Assembly (NCBI GenBank): GCA_022818135.1
Contig: JAFMSR010000002.1
Span: 58,953,740 to 59,017,739 of the forward strand
DNA length: 64,000 bases
Direction: 5' to 3'
Origin: Saxidomus purpurata
Lineage: Eukaryota > Mollusca > Bivalvia > Venerida > Veneridae
Shown here: positions 1 through 13,781 of the stretch, one piece after another
Numbering within the stretch: position 1 is the stretch's first letter
Layout of the letters: every line of letters starts with the position of its first letter
Made by a program: the position numbers and the translations under genes
Notes under the pieces: model-generated
What the model saw: the letters and a program-made list of their open reading frames with translations, nothing else
The model's database searches: none
Told to the model about the DNA's origin: nothing

Positions 1-1201
1 AGAGCATGTATTATTATTATGATATAAAGACCTGAACGTGATACAAATCTCTATTAGGTGAATTCCATTCCTTAAAATTAAGTGTAAGTTGGCCCTGCCT
101 TCGGCAACCGTATGCTTAAGGCTGTGATGAGCGACGGCATGTGTACCAAGCTTTCACAATAGCTTACCATAAGCACTTTTCACTCAGGCGAGTTAAAAGT
201 AAGATAAAACCTCACATTCTGTATACAGCAAAATAGTACTGGTGTTATTCTTTATATGAACACACTAGTTATATAAACATTACAGTTCTGTTGCAATTCA
301 TGCTCGTTGAAAATAAACATTCTGATCTGCTTGGCTGTTTAAACAATAGCCCAAGTTCTATAACCATTTAACTGTTTACAACTGTATAACATCTATGCAT
401 ATTAGCTGGCACCGAAAACAACATGTTTTTTCTGTTCCTATCCTATCTGTGCCAGTTATTAAAACATGAACGATTTTATTTAATTACTTTTCCTCTACTT
501 TTCCTTATTAAATCCATATATAGCGTGCAACCGATGTAAAATGGTCATAACCTCTCGTAATTAATACCACAAGAGTATAGAATAAATGTGTTTATGATAT
601 TGTGACATGCAACTATATAAAGGAAGCGAGCGATGATAATTATCAGCCACTTATTAAAGCTAAACCAGACGCAAATAACTAAATTATCAAAGCATTAAAA
701 GCGTTAAACAATTAGCTGTATTAACCAATTAGCTGTTTCTATAGTCAAAACATAAGAGTTAAATGTGACGGTGATAGTTAAGGACGTTTACCCCAAATTT
801 TCCCATTATAGCTGAACAAGCTGAAAAATACACACTGCAACGTACATACTTACGGTTTCTATTAATAGAAACCCTAGTACCAGCCAAAAAGCGCACATCT
901 AGTTATTTTGGATTTTTTTTTCACCAATTCTATTACTGACATTAAGGATGTGTTTTAAAGACCAATACTTGCGTCATTACACAGTGCCTTACAGACTCAC
1001 TGAAACTACAAATCTTACATGTATTAATAGTTTGAATATTCCCGCAAATAAACATGTGAAAATACTTTAAAATTCAAACACATTTTCATAAGCCAATAAA
1101 AAGCGCTTTAGAGGTTTTTTTTCTAAGTAAGGGTACAGTAAATTATTAAATGCGTAAACACAAATCGTTATAAATATTGAAGGGATTGTGAATTCGCTTA
1201 C
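1..1201 (-). other. Start of intron 3 (downstream end of the gene in this window)
   Basis: This sequence follows the exon 3 donor. I see no convincing further exon in it. The only recognisable item is a degenerate molluscan repeat tail at about 121-198. The rest is AT-rich sequence without recognisable features. Confidence 0.5.
121..198 (+). repeat. Degenerate molluscan repeat tail ('cacaatagcttacc' type)
   Basis: The segment GCGACGGCATGTG...TTTCACAATAGCTTACC...CACTCAGGCGAGTTAAAA matches, with mutations, a tail I recall from many bivalve repeats (GACG...TCACAATAGCTCACC...CTCAGGTGAGCTAAAA). It is only a fragment, and the family name is not known to me. Confidence 0.45.
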
Positions 1202-1572
1202 CCTGTCTCTCCCTGTGCCAACGGTGCTGAATTGTGTACAAAGGGCACTTGATTGTCATTCGCTGGGGTTGAAGTGTGACTGTGAGATGTGGAGTTATGA
1301 TTGGAGCTGTGAGGAGAATGACTAAGGTGGTGATGGGATGTGTTTCTATGGCGTGAATTATAGTGAGAGTGATTACGCGAGGAATGGGTCGATGATTGAG
1401 ATGACGTGCGGTGTCTGTTTGATCCATTGCCGTGTCGTCCTGACCTTTGATCAGGGGTAACAGGCGCACTTCCAGTGTGTCTTTCCAGCGTCTGAGAAGA
1501 ATTTCCTTGTGAGCGGACGCTTGAATACGGAGATGCTGTGTTCCTCTCGTTTGAAATTGCAGGAATGGATGT
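1202..1572 (-). CDS. Exon 3: His/Ser-rich cytoplasmic tail; gene continues beyond the window
   Basis: This 371-base exon contributes residues 108-230 and leaves two bases (GG), so the intron after it is phase 2 and at least one more exon lies downstream. The acceptor is TATATCTTGTAG|A and the donor is GACAGG|GTAAGC. Read in the frame set by exon 2 there is no stop in 123 codons. The product is dominated by Ser (about 29), His (16), Asn, Thr and Arg, with runs such as SHHHLSHSPHSSNHNS, and has no hydrophobic segment. It is therefore probably a disordered cytoplasmic tail; metal binding or phosphorylation is possible but is inference only. The exon is visibly less AT-rich than its flanks. A second frame is also open right through the exon, but it does not match the phase of exon 2. 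Confidence 0.7.
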
Positions 1573-2016
1573 CTACAAGATATATAAAAGTTGATGTCAA
1601 AGCCGACAATTAATGTGTATCTTATACCGTATTAATCGTACTACCAAATCGTATTTTAACATTATTTTTTATCGTGACTATTGTAGCTGAAAAAAGAAGT
1701 AATTTACTATATAACGCACATATTTAATCATAATTAAACTGAATCATTATTATTCATATTGTAAATGAATTTTTCCTTACAATCATGTCACATGCTACTG
1801 TGATGTTATAAAAGCAATTTCTAAACTTAAATTTACGAAATATGTTTTTTATTGGATTGTTACACTCGATACATCAATTTCTTAGTTAACTCTTAAAGCT
1901 GAAGATAATGCAATGAGTTATTTTTGTTTCAATATTCTGGTTACAAGTTCCCAACCTATATATTCATTGGTTAATCTTTTTTGTAATTATTAGCCCAACC
2001 TATTGTTTTAATTTAA

Positions 2017-2386
2017 AGGGACATAAAATACATCTATAGCCGATTATATTCTAGAAACATAGAATATATGCCAATGAACGTAAAATGATACAAAAATACA
2101 ATTGCAAAGAAGAACATATGGCGAAAAATGCCCCATTTTACCACAGTTAATCAATGTAGAGGTTATCTGTAATAAATCGTATCCACCCATTAATTGTACA
2201 ACAACTCTACCTATACGAGTGAATGGTTTACGGTACTGCAGCATCTCTTAAACCTCTTATTTTATCGATAATGACTGGAATGCATAGCTGAAACTTTTTG
2301 GTTAAGTAGTTATAATTCTTCCAAAGATTCTATTATTTATCTTTAGGAAGTTATTTAGTTCGACATCATTTATAGGGTATGTCCCT
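2017..2386 (-). mobile_element. TTAA-flanked MITE, family M1, reverse orientation
   Basis: This 370-bp element has terminal inverted repeats beginning AGGGACATA and is flanked on both sides by TTAA (2013-2016 and 2387-2390). Its interior matches the copies at 36955-37311 and 55706-56048, for example the block around ACAACTCTACCTATACGAG read in reverse. It has no transposase gene. The 66-codon frame inside it is shared by the family and is unlikely to be a real protein. Confidence 0.7.
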
Positions 2387-2550
2387 TTAAGTAAATACTT
2401 TAATGCACATGTGCGACTTTGTATACCTTAGATCAGCTGTAAAAACTTACCTCATTATGTCTGGAAACATTAAACGGTCGATATATACATAAACTACAAG
2501 TACATTCTATCATTCTATCAGATATTTTGCTCAAATTGCGTAGTATTCTT

Positions 2551-2660
2551 TTACTAAGGAAAGCGTTTTAAATAAGCCTAGCTACTCGACCTTAAATGCA
2601 TGTTGTAAATCTCTGTGACATAAGGTACATGCATTGAATTGAATAAATATTGTTTAAGCC
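2551..2660 (+). mobile_element. 3' end of a LINE, 5'-truncated
   Basis: These roughly 110 bases align with the last part of the LINE fragment at 47831-47950. Shared blocks include CTACTCGA, GCATTGAATTGAATAAAT and TTGTTTAAGCC. Only the 3' untranslated end remains, as expected for truncated reverse transcription. Confidence 0.6.
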
Positions 2661-3334
2661 AAGTTTCGAAGAAAATGCTGTTGATCTTTACAATAAGTCC
2701 CTCTGTTGGAATTTCTCTTAGCTAGGACGTACTCATCAATTCTAAGAAGAAACAATTACATCCTGATTACAGCATCGTGTAATTTGTGTCCAATTAAAAA
2801 CTGTAGGTAATTGCTAAGTTCGGAAAGGGGTTATATTTTTCAAAGGTAAATCAAAACGGTGCAAGCGTTAATACAAAGTCAAAGAAAGTATTTATTGATT
2901 CTGATATAAATATGCCTGTAAACAGATTGTTACCACATATGGTGAAAAACAAGATGTATTTGAATATAAGGAAATTGATCATTGTTCAACGCAGTTTGAC
3001 ATTTCGTTAGATAATTATTGTTCCAAAGTACTTGTATTGACAACTGTTCATTCTACTGAAGACAGAAGCTGTAATTTCCGAACAAGTCAGTTTAGTTTAT
3101 ACAAGTCAGTGTCATACTAAGTTCAAACGACCAGTTCGTAATTGGTTTTTAATGTATTATTATTTTCAGATACTGTATATTTTAAACATAAATGAAGTAC
3201 GGTAAATATATGCTACATATATTTGGTAAAATTCTGTTGATATCTATTCTCTTAAATTTCGCAACTTCGAAACGGCTATATTTCATACATGGGGTAGAGC
3301 TTATATTAAAAGCGTTTAGGCAAATTTCTTTTAC

Positions 3335-3960
3335 GAGTGTGACATTGACCATGAGCTGCGGGGTCGGATCATGGGTTCCGCACGTCGCATTGACGAGATG
3401 AACATCTGACCGAAGTTTAATGAAGGTCCTTCAAAGGTTAAGGAAATAGGAAGCGGGACACTAAAAACCAATGACCCCTAACTTTGACCTTGGGGTGACG
3501 GGTTTGGAGCGTGGTTCCTTCAAGTTGTCGTGATGACATGAATATTTGACCCAAGTTTCATGAAAACCCTTTGCATTCAAAGGGTTCCCGAGTTATGGAG
3601 GGAACCAACCAAAACAAAAACTGATTACCCCTAAGTGTGACCTTGACCTTGAGCTGACGGGATTGAAATGCATTTGCACGTCATCCTGATGGAAGGAACA
3701 TTCGACCCAAATTCCATAAAAAATCATTCAAAGTGTTCAAAAGATATGAAACGGATACGAAACACCAATGACCCCTAATACAGCATCGAGGTGACGGGAT
3801 TGATGAGCCAAGCATTTGACCCAGGTTTCAGAGGCTTAGTAGATATGGAGCAAATGAATATGGAACCAACAGACAGACCGGTCGACCAACCGACCGACAA
3901 GCTAACTTCTATATACCACCCACTCCTATCGACTTTATTTGTGGGTGTATACTAATCATG
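3335..3960 (+). mobile_element. Pearl-like non-autonomous element with internal tandem repeats
   Basis: Three diverged units of about 140-160 bp start near GTGACATTGACC (3340), TTTGACCTTGG (3482) and GTGACCTTGACCTTGAG (3640). They are followed by a CCGACCGAC tract at about 3880-3900. This layout (core tandem repeats plus an ACGG-type tetranucleotide) is that of the bivalve pearl/CvE elements, which are thought to be non-autonomous Helitron relatives. The outer ends are uncertain. Confidence 0.55.
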
Positions 3961-6900
3961 ACATTGCAAGTCATATTAAATTTCATTTTCTTTTTTTACC
4001 AACATGTTCATTTTCAGATAAATACACTGCTGTCCTTGTAAGATACTAGTACCGAAGATTAACATTATATTTTTAGACAAAGCAAAGCCTTCCGTTATAG
4101 ACATTGTACTGTATACTGGAGCAACTAAACTGTAGCAAAATTACGAAATTATAATGAAACGTTCCTTACAATTGCTTTAAATTTGAAGAAAGAAACAAAC
4201 ACATCCGATCGATATCTTTTAATGCGTCGTAGTTCCAGTTTAAGTTGAATGATTCTTAATATTTCTTTTCCGGGATAATCAAGATGTCATACCACTTCTG
4301 GCATTCATAACGGAAAAATATCAGGCACGTTTATAGCATTCCAATTAGGGACTATCAGGCACTTTATTGATGTAGTCTAAAGTTTAAGATGCCGTAAATG
4401 GAATCTAATCATCCTCCAAGGAATAAGAAAATGTTTCCTGTCATTTCCTGCGCATTATTCTTGACACATTTTGTCATATAACCGTCTTGCTACAATCCGG
4501 ACTGATTCTTCAATTAGAAACCGTTTTAATGGCTATGAACGTTGATAAGAAACCATCTGTAGTAAGGCATAAGGATTAAATGCTTTATTTAAAATGGCCA
4601 TGTCAAATACTGGTCTAAAATGAGGCTTAAAATACGGTAGATGCTTTGAAAACATGTAAAAAATGAATAATGCAGAGTTATTTCACTTATTGACAGGTAG
4701 AAATGAAAATGTACCCAACATAAACGGTGGAATTTCAATTTTGTATTAGGATAGAAAAACAAGGCTTTTACAGATTCACTCTATATTCAATGGGAATAGA
4801 AATATAACAAAGATTCATATATTTTGGTTATAACTGTGACAATTTTCATTAAATTAGAATTAGAAAGTACAAAACAGTGATTAACGTCTTATTTAAATTC
4901 TGGCGGTAATTTCTTTTTAAGCCGACCAGATGAAACTATTTTCTCCTCAAACGTTAATCGTTAATCACAAGAATGATGTTTATGTATTAGTTTGCTTGTT
5001 TTTCGGAGTCAAAAACTGATACAAAGTGCATAAAAATATTTGTATAGCATTGCTCTATATGTATGCTGATACCTGATAAAACAAATAAAAAGTAAGTTGT
5101 GTTGAAACGGAACTGTATTTACGAGAAACTCGGTAGGTTATCCGGTAATTTAATTGCGTGGACAAACAGAAGCCACCAACGTTGCGATCACACACATAAT
5201 GCACGCAATATTGTCCAAAAACAATGGGTTTAAATGCCAAAGAGCGATTATCGTGCTTTCTTTTAAAACCATTAGGGAGGTACCTGAAACTACCAGTACT
5301 TAGATGGCCAAGACTGACTCACTTTAGTCCAATTGCTGTCTGGACAATCTTCAACCCCGCCGTGATGTCGTATTGTCGGAAACAAATTTCATTTTGTTAA
5401 TTTTAATTAGAGTCGCATAGGAAATACAGACACAATTCCTATCATAGAGTTTTTAATTTATCTCTACTAACATAAATTAGAAATGTTTTTTACGATCAAC
5501 ATTGATATTTTGAAGAGTCATTATCCTGGTAGAAGGTCACAAAAAGCAATAGCAAGATCTGACCTAGAGTCTCTACAAGAAGACCTTTACATACTGCATA
5601 TTACTAGCTCCATCCACATGCAGCCACACTCTGAATGAATCACATCTTATAAAGAGAGTTTGTTATCGGTTACATTAGAACCATTCTGGTGTATTTTCTT
5701 TTTAAATATTTGACTCATTGGTTTTCAGAGAAGAAGTTTACTGAGAAATATGACCTTCTTTTACAGAAATCTGGCCCGGCAGCAATTTCCCGACAGTCTA
5801 GACATTGTGGTTTGGTTAAACCCTATTTACGTCTACGTTCAAAAGGTGACATCCAAGTAGGACACATTTTGACCAAAAGAGCATATTTTAAAAACAATTT
5901 AGAGGACAACAGGACAGTTCTGCAAACTAAGCTTCGTGCGGTTTGGAACTCTATGATTTTCAAATTTTTTGTTATGAAAGTATATGTAAAACAAGTAATC
6001 CTTGCGAGGCAAATTTTCATCCAATCATACAATTTCAATAACGATGGTAGAGTTTACAATGGTTTATTTTTATAGTTCTTTTTTAGAAAATCACATTTAC
6101 GGATTATACACGTTCTAACATGGAATAATTCAATCTGTATACAAATATTATACACACCTACAATTTATACGAACAATGAAGTTTTGAAATGTACATCTCA
6201 GATAAGGCTTTCTCGTCGGCAGAATGAATAATGTAATTTTGAGTGGATTGTAAAATTCGATGCGACCATCAAAGACCACTAAAATACACCGACGCAGAAT
6301 AGATGTTCTCAGAATATCTTATTATATACGCCATACTGTTTTATTGGTCTGACTTCACTTATATTTTGACCAGAGATCGTAGAGTTAATCGATTTTCTTG
6401 CTCCCGAATTTACATCAGAATTAACAAATATAATAAGGAATGCAAATGAGAGGACATGTCACGCTTCCTATGCATTATCTATTCATGTAAATTTAGAAAT
6501 ATGACATTTCTCCCATTGCAAAATAAAGTATTACAATTTTAATCATATTGACATCATCTGAGGGAGTAGTAAAACCGAATATTTAATATCGTCAGCGAGT
6601 TCTGATTAGAAGCTGTATGTAGGTGCGGTATTTGAGAGACCATGGATAAACTCAGTCCCTGATGAGTGTCCTTTAATTCTGTCATAGGACACATATGGTT
6701 TATTCCACTTAAGTCATCTGAGATGCTTATGTGTGAATGAAATCCATGTGAAAACATCCAAAGGATGACTAAAATCCAAGTATTTTCTCATTTTTTCCGC
6801 CTCATTTATTCAAAACTGACTCTTCATTTTGTTTCGGGATTGGTCATGCGGACAAAGACGTAAAGTGTTCGCAGGCTAATTCGCCTTCATCCTCGAATGA

Positions 6901-9354
6901 TACACTGCCTACCAATGGCGAATGTTATAGAGCTCTATCACTGACTTTGAAGCCTAAACTGTGTGAACGGCTACAAAAAATGAGAAATCAAGATGCAACC
7001 TTATCCATGCGATGAGCCTTAACTGCAAATATTGTAGTTATGAATCAGATTGGCCGTTCCATTCAATGTAAGTTGAATCCTATCTCACTTTATGTTTCTT
7101 CTCAACGTGGTCTCCCGTATGAGATAAACCAAACATATTTCATCTTTTTAAAAAAGGAATTTATTAATGAAAACAGACTGGTTGTCTCTCGCGGTTATGT
7201 GATGAATTGTCAAGTCAATGCGACCGAAAAATGTGCTGTTGTAAAAGCATATGGTGAGTCTGGTCTCTGTTAATTGAATAGAAAGTAGACACGTTTCTAT
7301 TCAAAGCGAATAGTTGCGAATAATATCGCAATTCATTTCCCTATCAACGTAATAAAATAGTTGTCTTTCTTAATTTAGAAGCCAGCTGTTTCGCTCTTTG
7401 TCATGCTTTCGTTTAAAGTGGCATACGCCATATCTAGCAGATTATTTTCTAAAGTTTTAAGCAATAGGTTTGATGAACGTAAAAATATAAATAAATAAAT
7501 GCATTTTTCAAGAAGAGCATATATTGAGAGATGTCTCATGTCTGCACAAAATGCAAATATAACGATTTTTTATTATAAAGCGCTATCCACCAACTTTCAT
7601 GTAAATATAAGGGCACTGCAAACACGTCTTATTTTGCTCTTTTTACCTGTTCATTTTTCCCATTTTGGTTGGATCTTTTTAGTTTGGGAACGACATTATA
7701 TATAATACACCGTATAACAAAGGCCCAAATCATGATTTCCGTCTTGAAAAGTATTCCTTCTTTAGCTCCGAAACACTTAGCAAAAATAAAACTAGTTTAG
7801 GCAAACTTGAGCGTATTACCACTTTAAAAAAATTGTGAGGCGTAAATTGGAATAATAGTCTTAAGGGGACCGACATTCCAAAATACACGTATACTCCTAG
7901 TATAATGTAGTACACAAAGACTAAGCATATCTATCCAGTTGCCGAGAATAACATGTACTTTTCATAAATCAAACACAATTCGCAAATCTCTAAAACCATC
8001 ATTTACATTTACTTTCCATGCTGACAAAAAACGTCAAAAAGTCTAGAGAAATTAAAAAGAAAGAAATTAAATCAGGATACAAGTGCACGCATAACGACTT
8101 TTATCCTGTACAGATTTCTGACATTTTCTCTTACAAATTACAACATATGCAATTTTCGTCGCGAGGAAGGGGCTAATGCATCGTCAAATGACAAAAATAC
8201 ACAATAGAGTAAGATGTTTTATCTATTAGCGAAGACAAAAATCATGAAGTAACGTAATATGATAGACAGGAATGGTAAATGGCAGCAAACACTAATGAGG
8301 AAAATGAAGTCACGATATGTATGAGTATATTACATAAATCTTCAGCTTCCGTTATATTGTTTCTAATAATTCATCATTGTAACGATGACGATGCATTTTG
8401 TCTGACTTTCTTAGCAATCTAACAATATACCTTGAAACCACAGATGTTGGCTTTATGTAGAATCAATATCTTTAAACTTGCATAAAATATTTAAGAAAAA
8501 TTTGGTAACCATACACACAATAAATGACTCGGAATTATACCTTTGATTCCAGAAACCATCCATACCACACAATTTTCCTGTTGTTTTTTTTTAATAAGAA
8601 GTTCTGGCATTGATTTTTTCTTAACAAAACATTCTAAACTATAACATATGGACATGTTCGAATTTGATCAGGGTAAACATGAAAAGCGAATCCTTTGATA
8701 ACTCAATGGATATTATATACTTTTGTGAATTATGCTATATCGCTTGCTGAAACTTTCTTATTCTGTGGTCGACACCGCTGCTGAATATACTGTTGTTCTT
8801 GACATGTTTAAGAAAATGAACTATTACTTCATATATTCTATTTCATGTTAGATTTATTATCAATACTCGCAACTGTACCATTCTATTTCAGACGTTTTAA
8901 TTGTTGTAGATTGTCACGAAGTTTGAGCATTTCCGCGGACGTCTGGATTCGAAGAAAATACCGATAATAGATTGCGACTGAAAAGAAGTGACAGACGTTT
9001 CGATCAAAGAAAACTTGAACGTGAACGTTTTACAGGAGTCAGCCTATTGTCTTTTAACATGATATTTACTAGAAAAAATACATTTGTACCGCTGAGTGTC
9101 AGATTATTTTATTCAATATTTGATGATTGCAGAGATGTGGGACATAAAGATAAATAAACATGCATAATTACTCATTTAGATCGGTCTGAACGCAGTTCCA
9201 GATGCTTCTCTGGTGCTGTTTTGAATAAGTAATTGTATTCCAAGTTTCACAAAACCGACTTAACAAAATGTTATTAGTACTGTATGAACCTTTATTTGGC
9301 AGCGAGGCAAATCGCTATTGAAACAATGTTAATACAGTAGCATTTCAATTTTAT

Positions 9355-9765
9355 ACAACATGCACTTTGTTCTGGTACTCATGCAATACTTTGTTCTGGT
9401 ACTCATAATGCAAATTTGTTTGGTCTCATAATGCAATCTTTTTCTGGTGCTCATAACAATACTTTTTGGTACTCAAATGCACTTTGTTCTGGTACTCATA
9501 ATGCAATACTTTGTTCTGGTCTCAAAGCAATACTTTGTTCACCTGGTCCATAATGCTCTTTGTTCTGGTACTCATAATGCAATACTTTGTTCTGGTCCAA
9601 TATTTGTTTTGGTATTTATAAGCAACTTTGTTCTGTATCATAATGCAATTTATTCTGGTACATAATGCAATATTTGTTCTGGTACATAATGCAATACTTT
9701 ATTCTGGTACTCATAATGCAATACTTTGTTCTGGTACCCACAATGCAATATTTTGTTCTGTTTCC
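9355..9765 (+). repeat. Minisatellite, about 27-bp unit, roughly 15 copies
   Basis: The array repeats GTACTCATAATGCAATACTTTG followed by TTCTG, with many small deletions. Copies are uneven, so reading frames inside it (for example 9447-9665) are an artefact of the repeat. Confidence 0.9.
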
Positions 9766-12700
9766 CCAAAATAGCTTAGGTAAATCCGAATTTAGTTAAG
9801 AAGGTTTTACCTAAGTATTATGCAATGCGCGAACCATTTATTAATGGTTAATTGTAATGGTTTTACAATACCAAAGATATATCTGGCAGAGAGAACTGAT
9901 CGATGTCTATGATATATAACTGCTAACGCTGATTTAACCTAAATTCCTAATGGACTGACATAAACATAATTATTATTCGCTTACTTGCAGATACATGTAG
10001 CATCAACATTTCTTTTTGATAAAGATTATCTTTTGTTTTAGAAAACAAAACAATATGCATGTAATTTAATTTGAATAACTTCTGTAAAAGAAAGTCATGC
10101 TACGCTATTATAGACAATGTAAGAGTCGCACAATAAAACACTAATAGAAAAAATGGCAAGCTATGTCGCGATGTACTGTTTCATTATGTTGTATATGATG
10201 ATTTACTTCCATATGTTGATGGTGTCATCATTCTTTCTGGTTGATTTTCAGTGTCCTAGCTACTTTCTTGTAATTATTATATTTCCCATCATCAGACTAA
10301 TCGTACGTTCATTCGATCGGAGAGGATTCTCGCTCTTCTGCAGCAACTTATGGTAAGTGTATAGTAAATGCTATGCACAGTTCTCATTTGAAAAAAGTGA
10401 ATACTTAAAATTGTAATACGATTTATTTCGAGTGGAATGCATAACGAACAAGTTAACGCAATGCCACTTTGTCCTTGAATGGGATTCTTTTCGAAAAGAG
10501 GAGACAAGAAAATTAAACAAACACATATCATTAGCAATCTAATTTATTAATACATGTATTCGAAAATGCCGGCGAACTGCAATATGAATGTTAAATTTAG
10601 ATGCTTGTTGTCTATTATCAAAGCCTGTAATACCATAACATGAGTACTTTTAAATCCATGCTTTGCTTCTTTCTATTATAGGCGTTGATATGTTGTCTTT
10701 AGATACTGGTGAAACGATTAAATTGGTGTTCTGCACTTGAATTGTTGCTTAAAACAGAAATATCTCTCACTCATTATACAAGAAAGCAATAATAGAAAGA
10801 CAGGGTAATGTGAAACAAGCAATTGTCAACGCACGCATACTACAGCACTGGGACTATAAATCATCAAAGAAGCATTGAAACCATTAACAAACCCATTCTA
10901 CATTAACACGATATCGCTATTTGTATACAGATGAGGGAAGTCACGAAGACTTAAGGTAAGATTGCTTTTCAAAGGAGGAATTGCTTTACGATGCTAAGCT
11001 GCTACAAGAACAAAGTAAAAATGCGACAAAGATATGCAAATGCTGGAATTCTAGTACAAAATATGTAGGTTTGGAAACAATACTAATTATGTTATAAAGC
11101 AGTACACATGCTAATACTATGAAGGACATGGCTTTAAAGATATATTAGTCTTAAACTTCACGTATAGGCTCAGCACTTTTGCAATGTGAATAATCTTTAC
11201 AAATTGCAATGACGTAAAATGCAATATCTATTGAGTGTTAAATACTATTCAAAGTTTCTTTGCTTGCCGAGGGTTACTTTTGAATTTGGTTAGACTTCAA
11301 AAAGAAGGAAACATAAATTTTGAACTTCTATTCTACAATGTATTTAGCTTATTATAGATCTATATAAATGTGTAATGCAGTTACTGGAGTCAATGTTCCC
11401 GAGACCAAAGTATACTTTAATCTGACTGTAATAGTTGTGGCTTGGAAGCCTCATAAATTATTGATTTACTACCTTCTGCTGTCCTCATCATTTTTTTCTA
11501 ACCAAATTCAACAGACATTGCAAAACAAGAAAATTTGCATTCTATACATAAATAGAATCGTGAACACTAGTAAGATGCTACAAGACAATAACTAACCATT
11601 TTCAGACTAAGAAAGCATACATATTTCAAACTATGAAACAACAACACTTATAACAACGACCTAAATATATAAACAACGACTACAACTCGAGTACATTATA
11701 CACATGTCACTCTTTTTACCTGGAGAGGGTCATACTGTTCTGTCTGCTCTTTGGTCGTCTTGTGTTTCTACAATCGATGAAAGCTTGTCATGTTAAACCG
11801 AAGCCAATTTCCTCGTTTTTAAAGAAGTTTTATATTTCAATTAACCACTAAGCTAATACCAGAAATGCAAATAATGGCTTTTAATATTTTGGAGTACATT
11901 CTGTCATTTTTCCTCGGCAGATAATTAGGAAAAGTGCTAGGCAGACATCAGCTAATCATAGATCTATTAGCTTTCATTACAGTCAGAGTCTCATTCCCCC
12001 CGAAACTTTATGTTAATCATTATAACATCGTGTCGCATTAATGGCTTCATGTGCTTTAAGTCGACAATCCAACGATTATTCCTATAAAACGTGAATGTTC
12101 CAAAGTACATATGTATCGCCTTTGAAATAATCCAAGCACTGAGAGTTCTAAAGGGGCGGGTGTTATGTCTTTTAAGGGAAATGCACAGCATACTAATATC
12201 AGTATCCACTTCATGCAAATGAAAGTTTTGAATGTACACGTATATCATATGTATTTTATTTTGTACTTCTGCTTAATGCTATATATATATATATTAATTA
12301 AATATATAAATTATATTTCTTATGATCTGCATTTAGGTTCACTGACTTCTTACGATGTTCACAATCATTAAAACAAAAGAAGAAACTGGTTAATCACCAA
12401 AATATCATGTTCTTCTGCATTTGAGAGCATGTGCTCAAAGACAGATTTCATTAACAGCGCTATTATTCCGAGTACCCATTCAATGCAAATTTAGTTTTAT
12501 GTCGTCAGATATTTTCTATTTTGATTTCCTTATAGTTTGGTCATTATAAATATAGAAAAAGTTTAGGCTTCACTTTTACTATAATGCCTACTGGATTCTA
12601 GAACTACATTCATAAAGCAATTAGTATTAGTTTGGTTACTCTAAAATATTTCTATCTTGTGTGACTCAACACGTACACAACGATTGCTCCACTGTGTATT

Positions 12701-13759
12701 ACATTGTACATTAAAAATGTATTTCGTTTTGTTAATTTAACACCGAAAGGTTAATACAGATTAGAACAGCCAGAAAGTTTGGACAGGTTCACTGAATGTC
12801 GGTACGTAAAATAGTATTGCTTAAATTCAGTAACAAGCAAACAAACAGATGAATGCCATTCACCTTTAAGGAAGAAATTCTGAGCATAAATCCAGCTTAC
12901 GTATATAATTTAAGTTAGAGACCTATATTTGTGTGGTACAGTAATTAATACTTCATACTTACAGACATATTACATATCTCTTTATATACTTGAAAACAAT
13001 TCTGCCGATTTATTCATTAATGACACAGTACCTGCATGTTTTATGTGGATTCTATGTTCAAAATTCTCAAACTAACGATTTAATCAAACAAGTCGTATAA
13101 ATTGCAATACATATGTTCGCATCAGTCCAAATAAATCTTTGACAGCTCTTTAGCAATCAACACAAATTAAATGAAGTTCCATTAGTAGCTAATGTATTTT
13201 GTCATGCAATACTTAAACAACTATCAGGCAGTGGATCAAAACAGTTTTGAAATTATAAGTTAAGGTGTTACAAACTCTCAGTAAGTGCACTGCAAGGTGT
13301 TGTTTCACTACAGAAGCACGATAAAAGTGTATGTACACGAGGTAAATGTTGTAGGCTAAAGGTCATTCATTACAAAACTTGCAAATTGTAGTACTGTAGT
13401 CAAAACAGTAACGTTATTTAGCATGTAATCTTTACTGCTGCAAACAGATGATCCCTAATAAAACGTTACAATTCAAAATCTGAATAAGTGCTTCCAACGT
13501 TTCTAACATTTGCTGTACAGTTACTTACATGAATTTCTATATAACGAAAACAACAGAAAGAAAGATCACATATTGATCATTGACATTGACGTATCGTGCT
13601 TCCGCATTTTATCAGGTCTTTTTGGTGTCTTTGCATAAAGAAGGAAAAGTATCTATACTACCATATCGTCTTCACATATATCAATCATCATCATGGGATA
13701 AACGTTGTCCTGATCAAACTGTTAATACAACATGTAAGCCCAATAGTTATTAAGACAAT

Positions 13760-13781
13760 CCTTACCTTACCTTACCTTACC
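13760..13781 (+). repeat. (CTTAC)n microsatellite
   Basis: There are four perfect copies of CTTAC in a row, ending in CCACGTG. The array is short and is not a telomere-type motif. Confidence 0.8.

Noticed and set aside
1146..1469. 107-codon ORF on the minus strand
   Set aside because: It is the wrong frame of exon 3; exon 2's phase selects the neighbouring frame.
5689..6075. 128-codon ORF on the plus strand, the longest in the window
   Set aside because: It starts at GTG, has no recognisable domain, and its composition is that of chance AT-rich sequence; the reverse strand is open there as well.
9355..9765. Regular short repeats suggesting a CRISPR array
   Set aside because: There are no unique spacers of constant length between units and no cas genes, and the genome is eukaryotic; this is a minisatellite.
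13760..13781. CTTAC repeats as a telomere remnant
   Set aside because: The unit is not TTAGGG and has only four copies.
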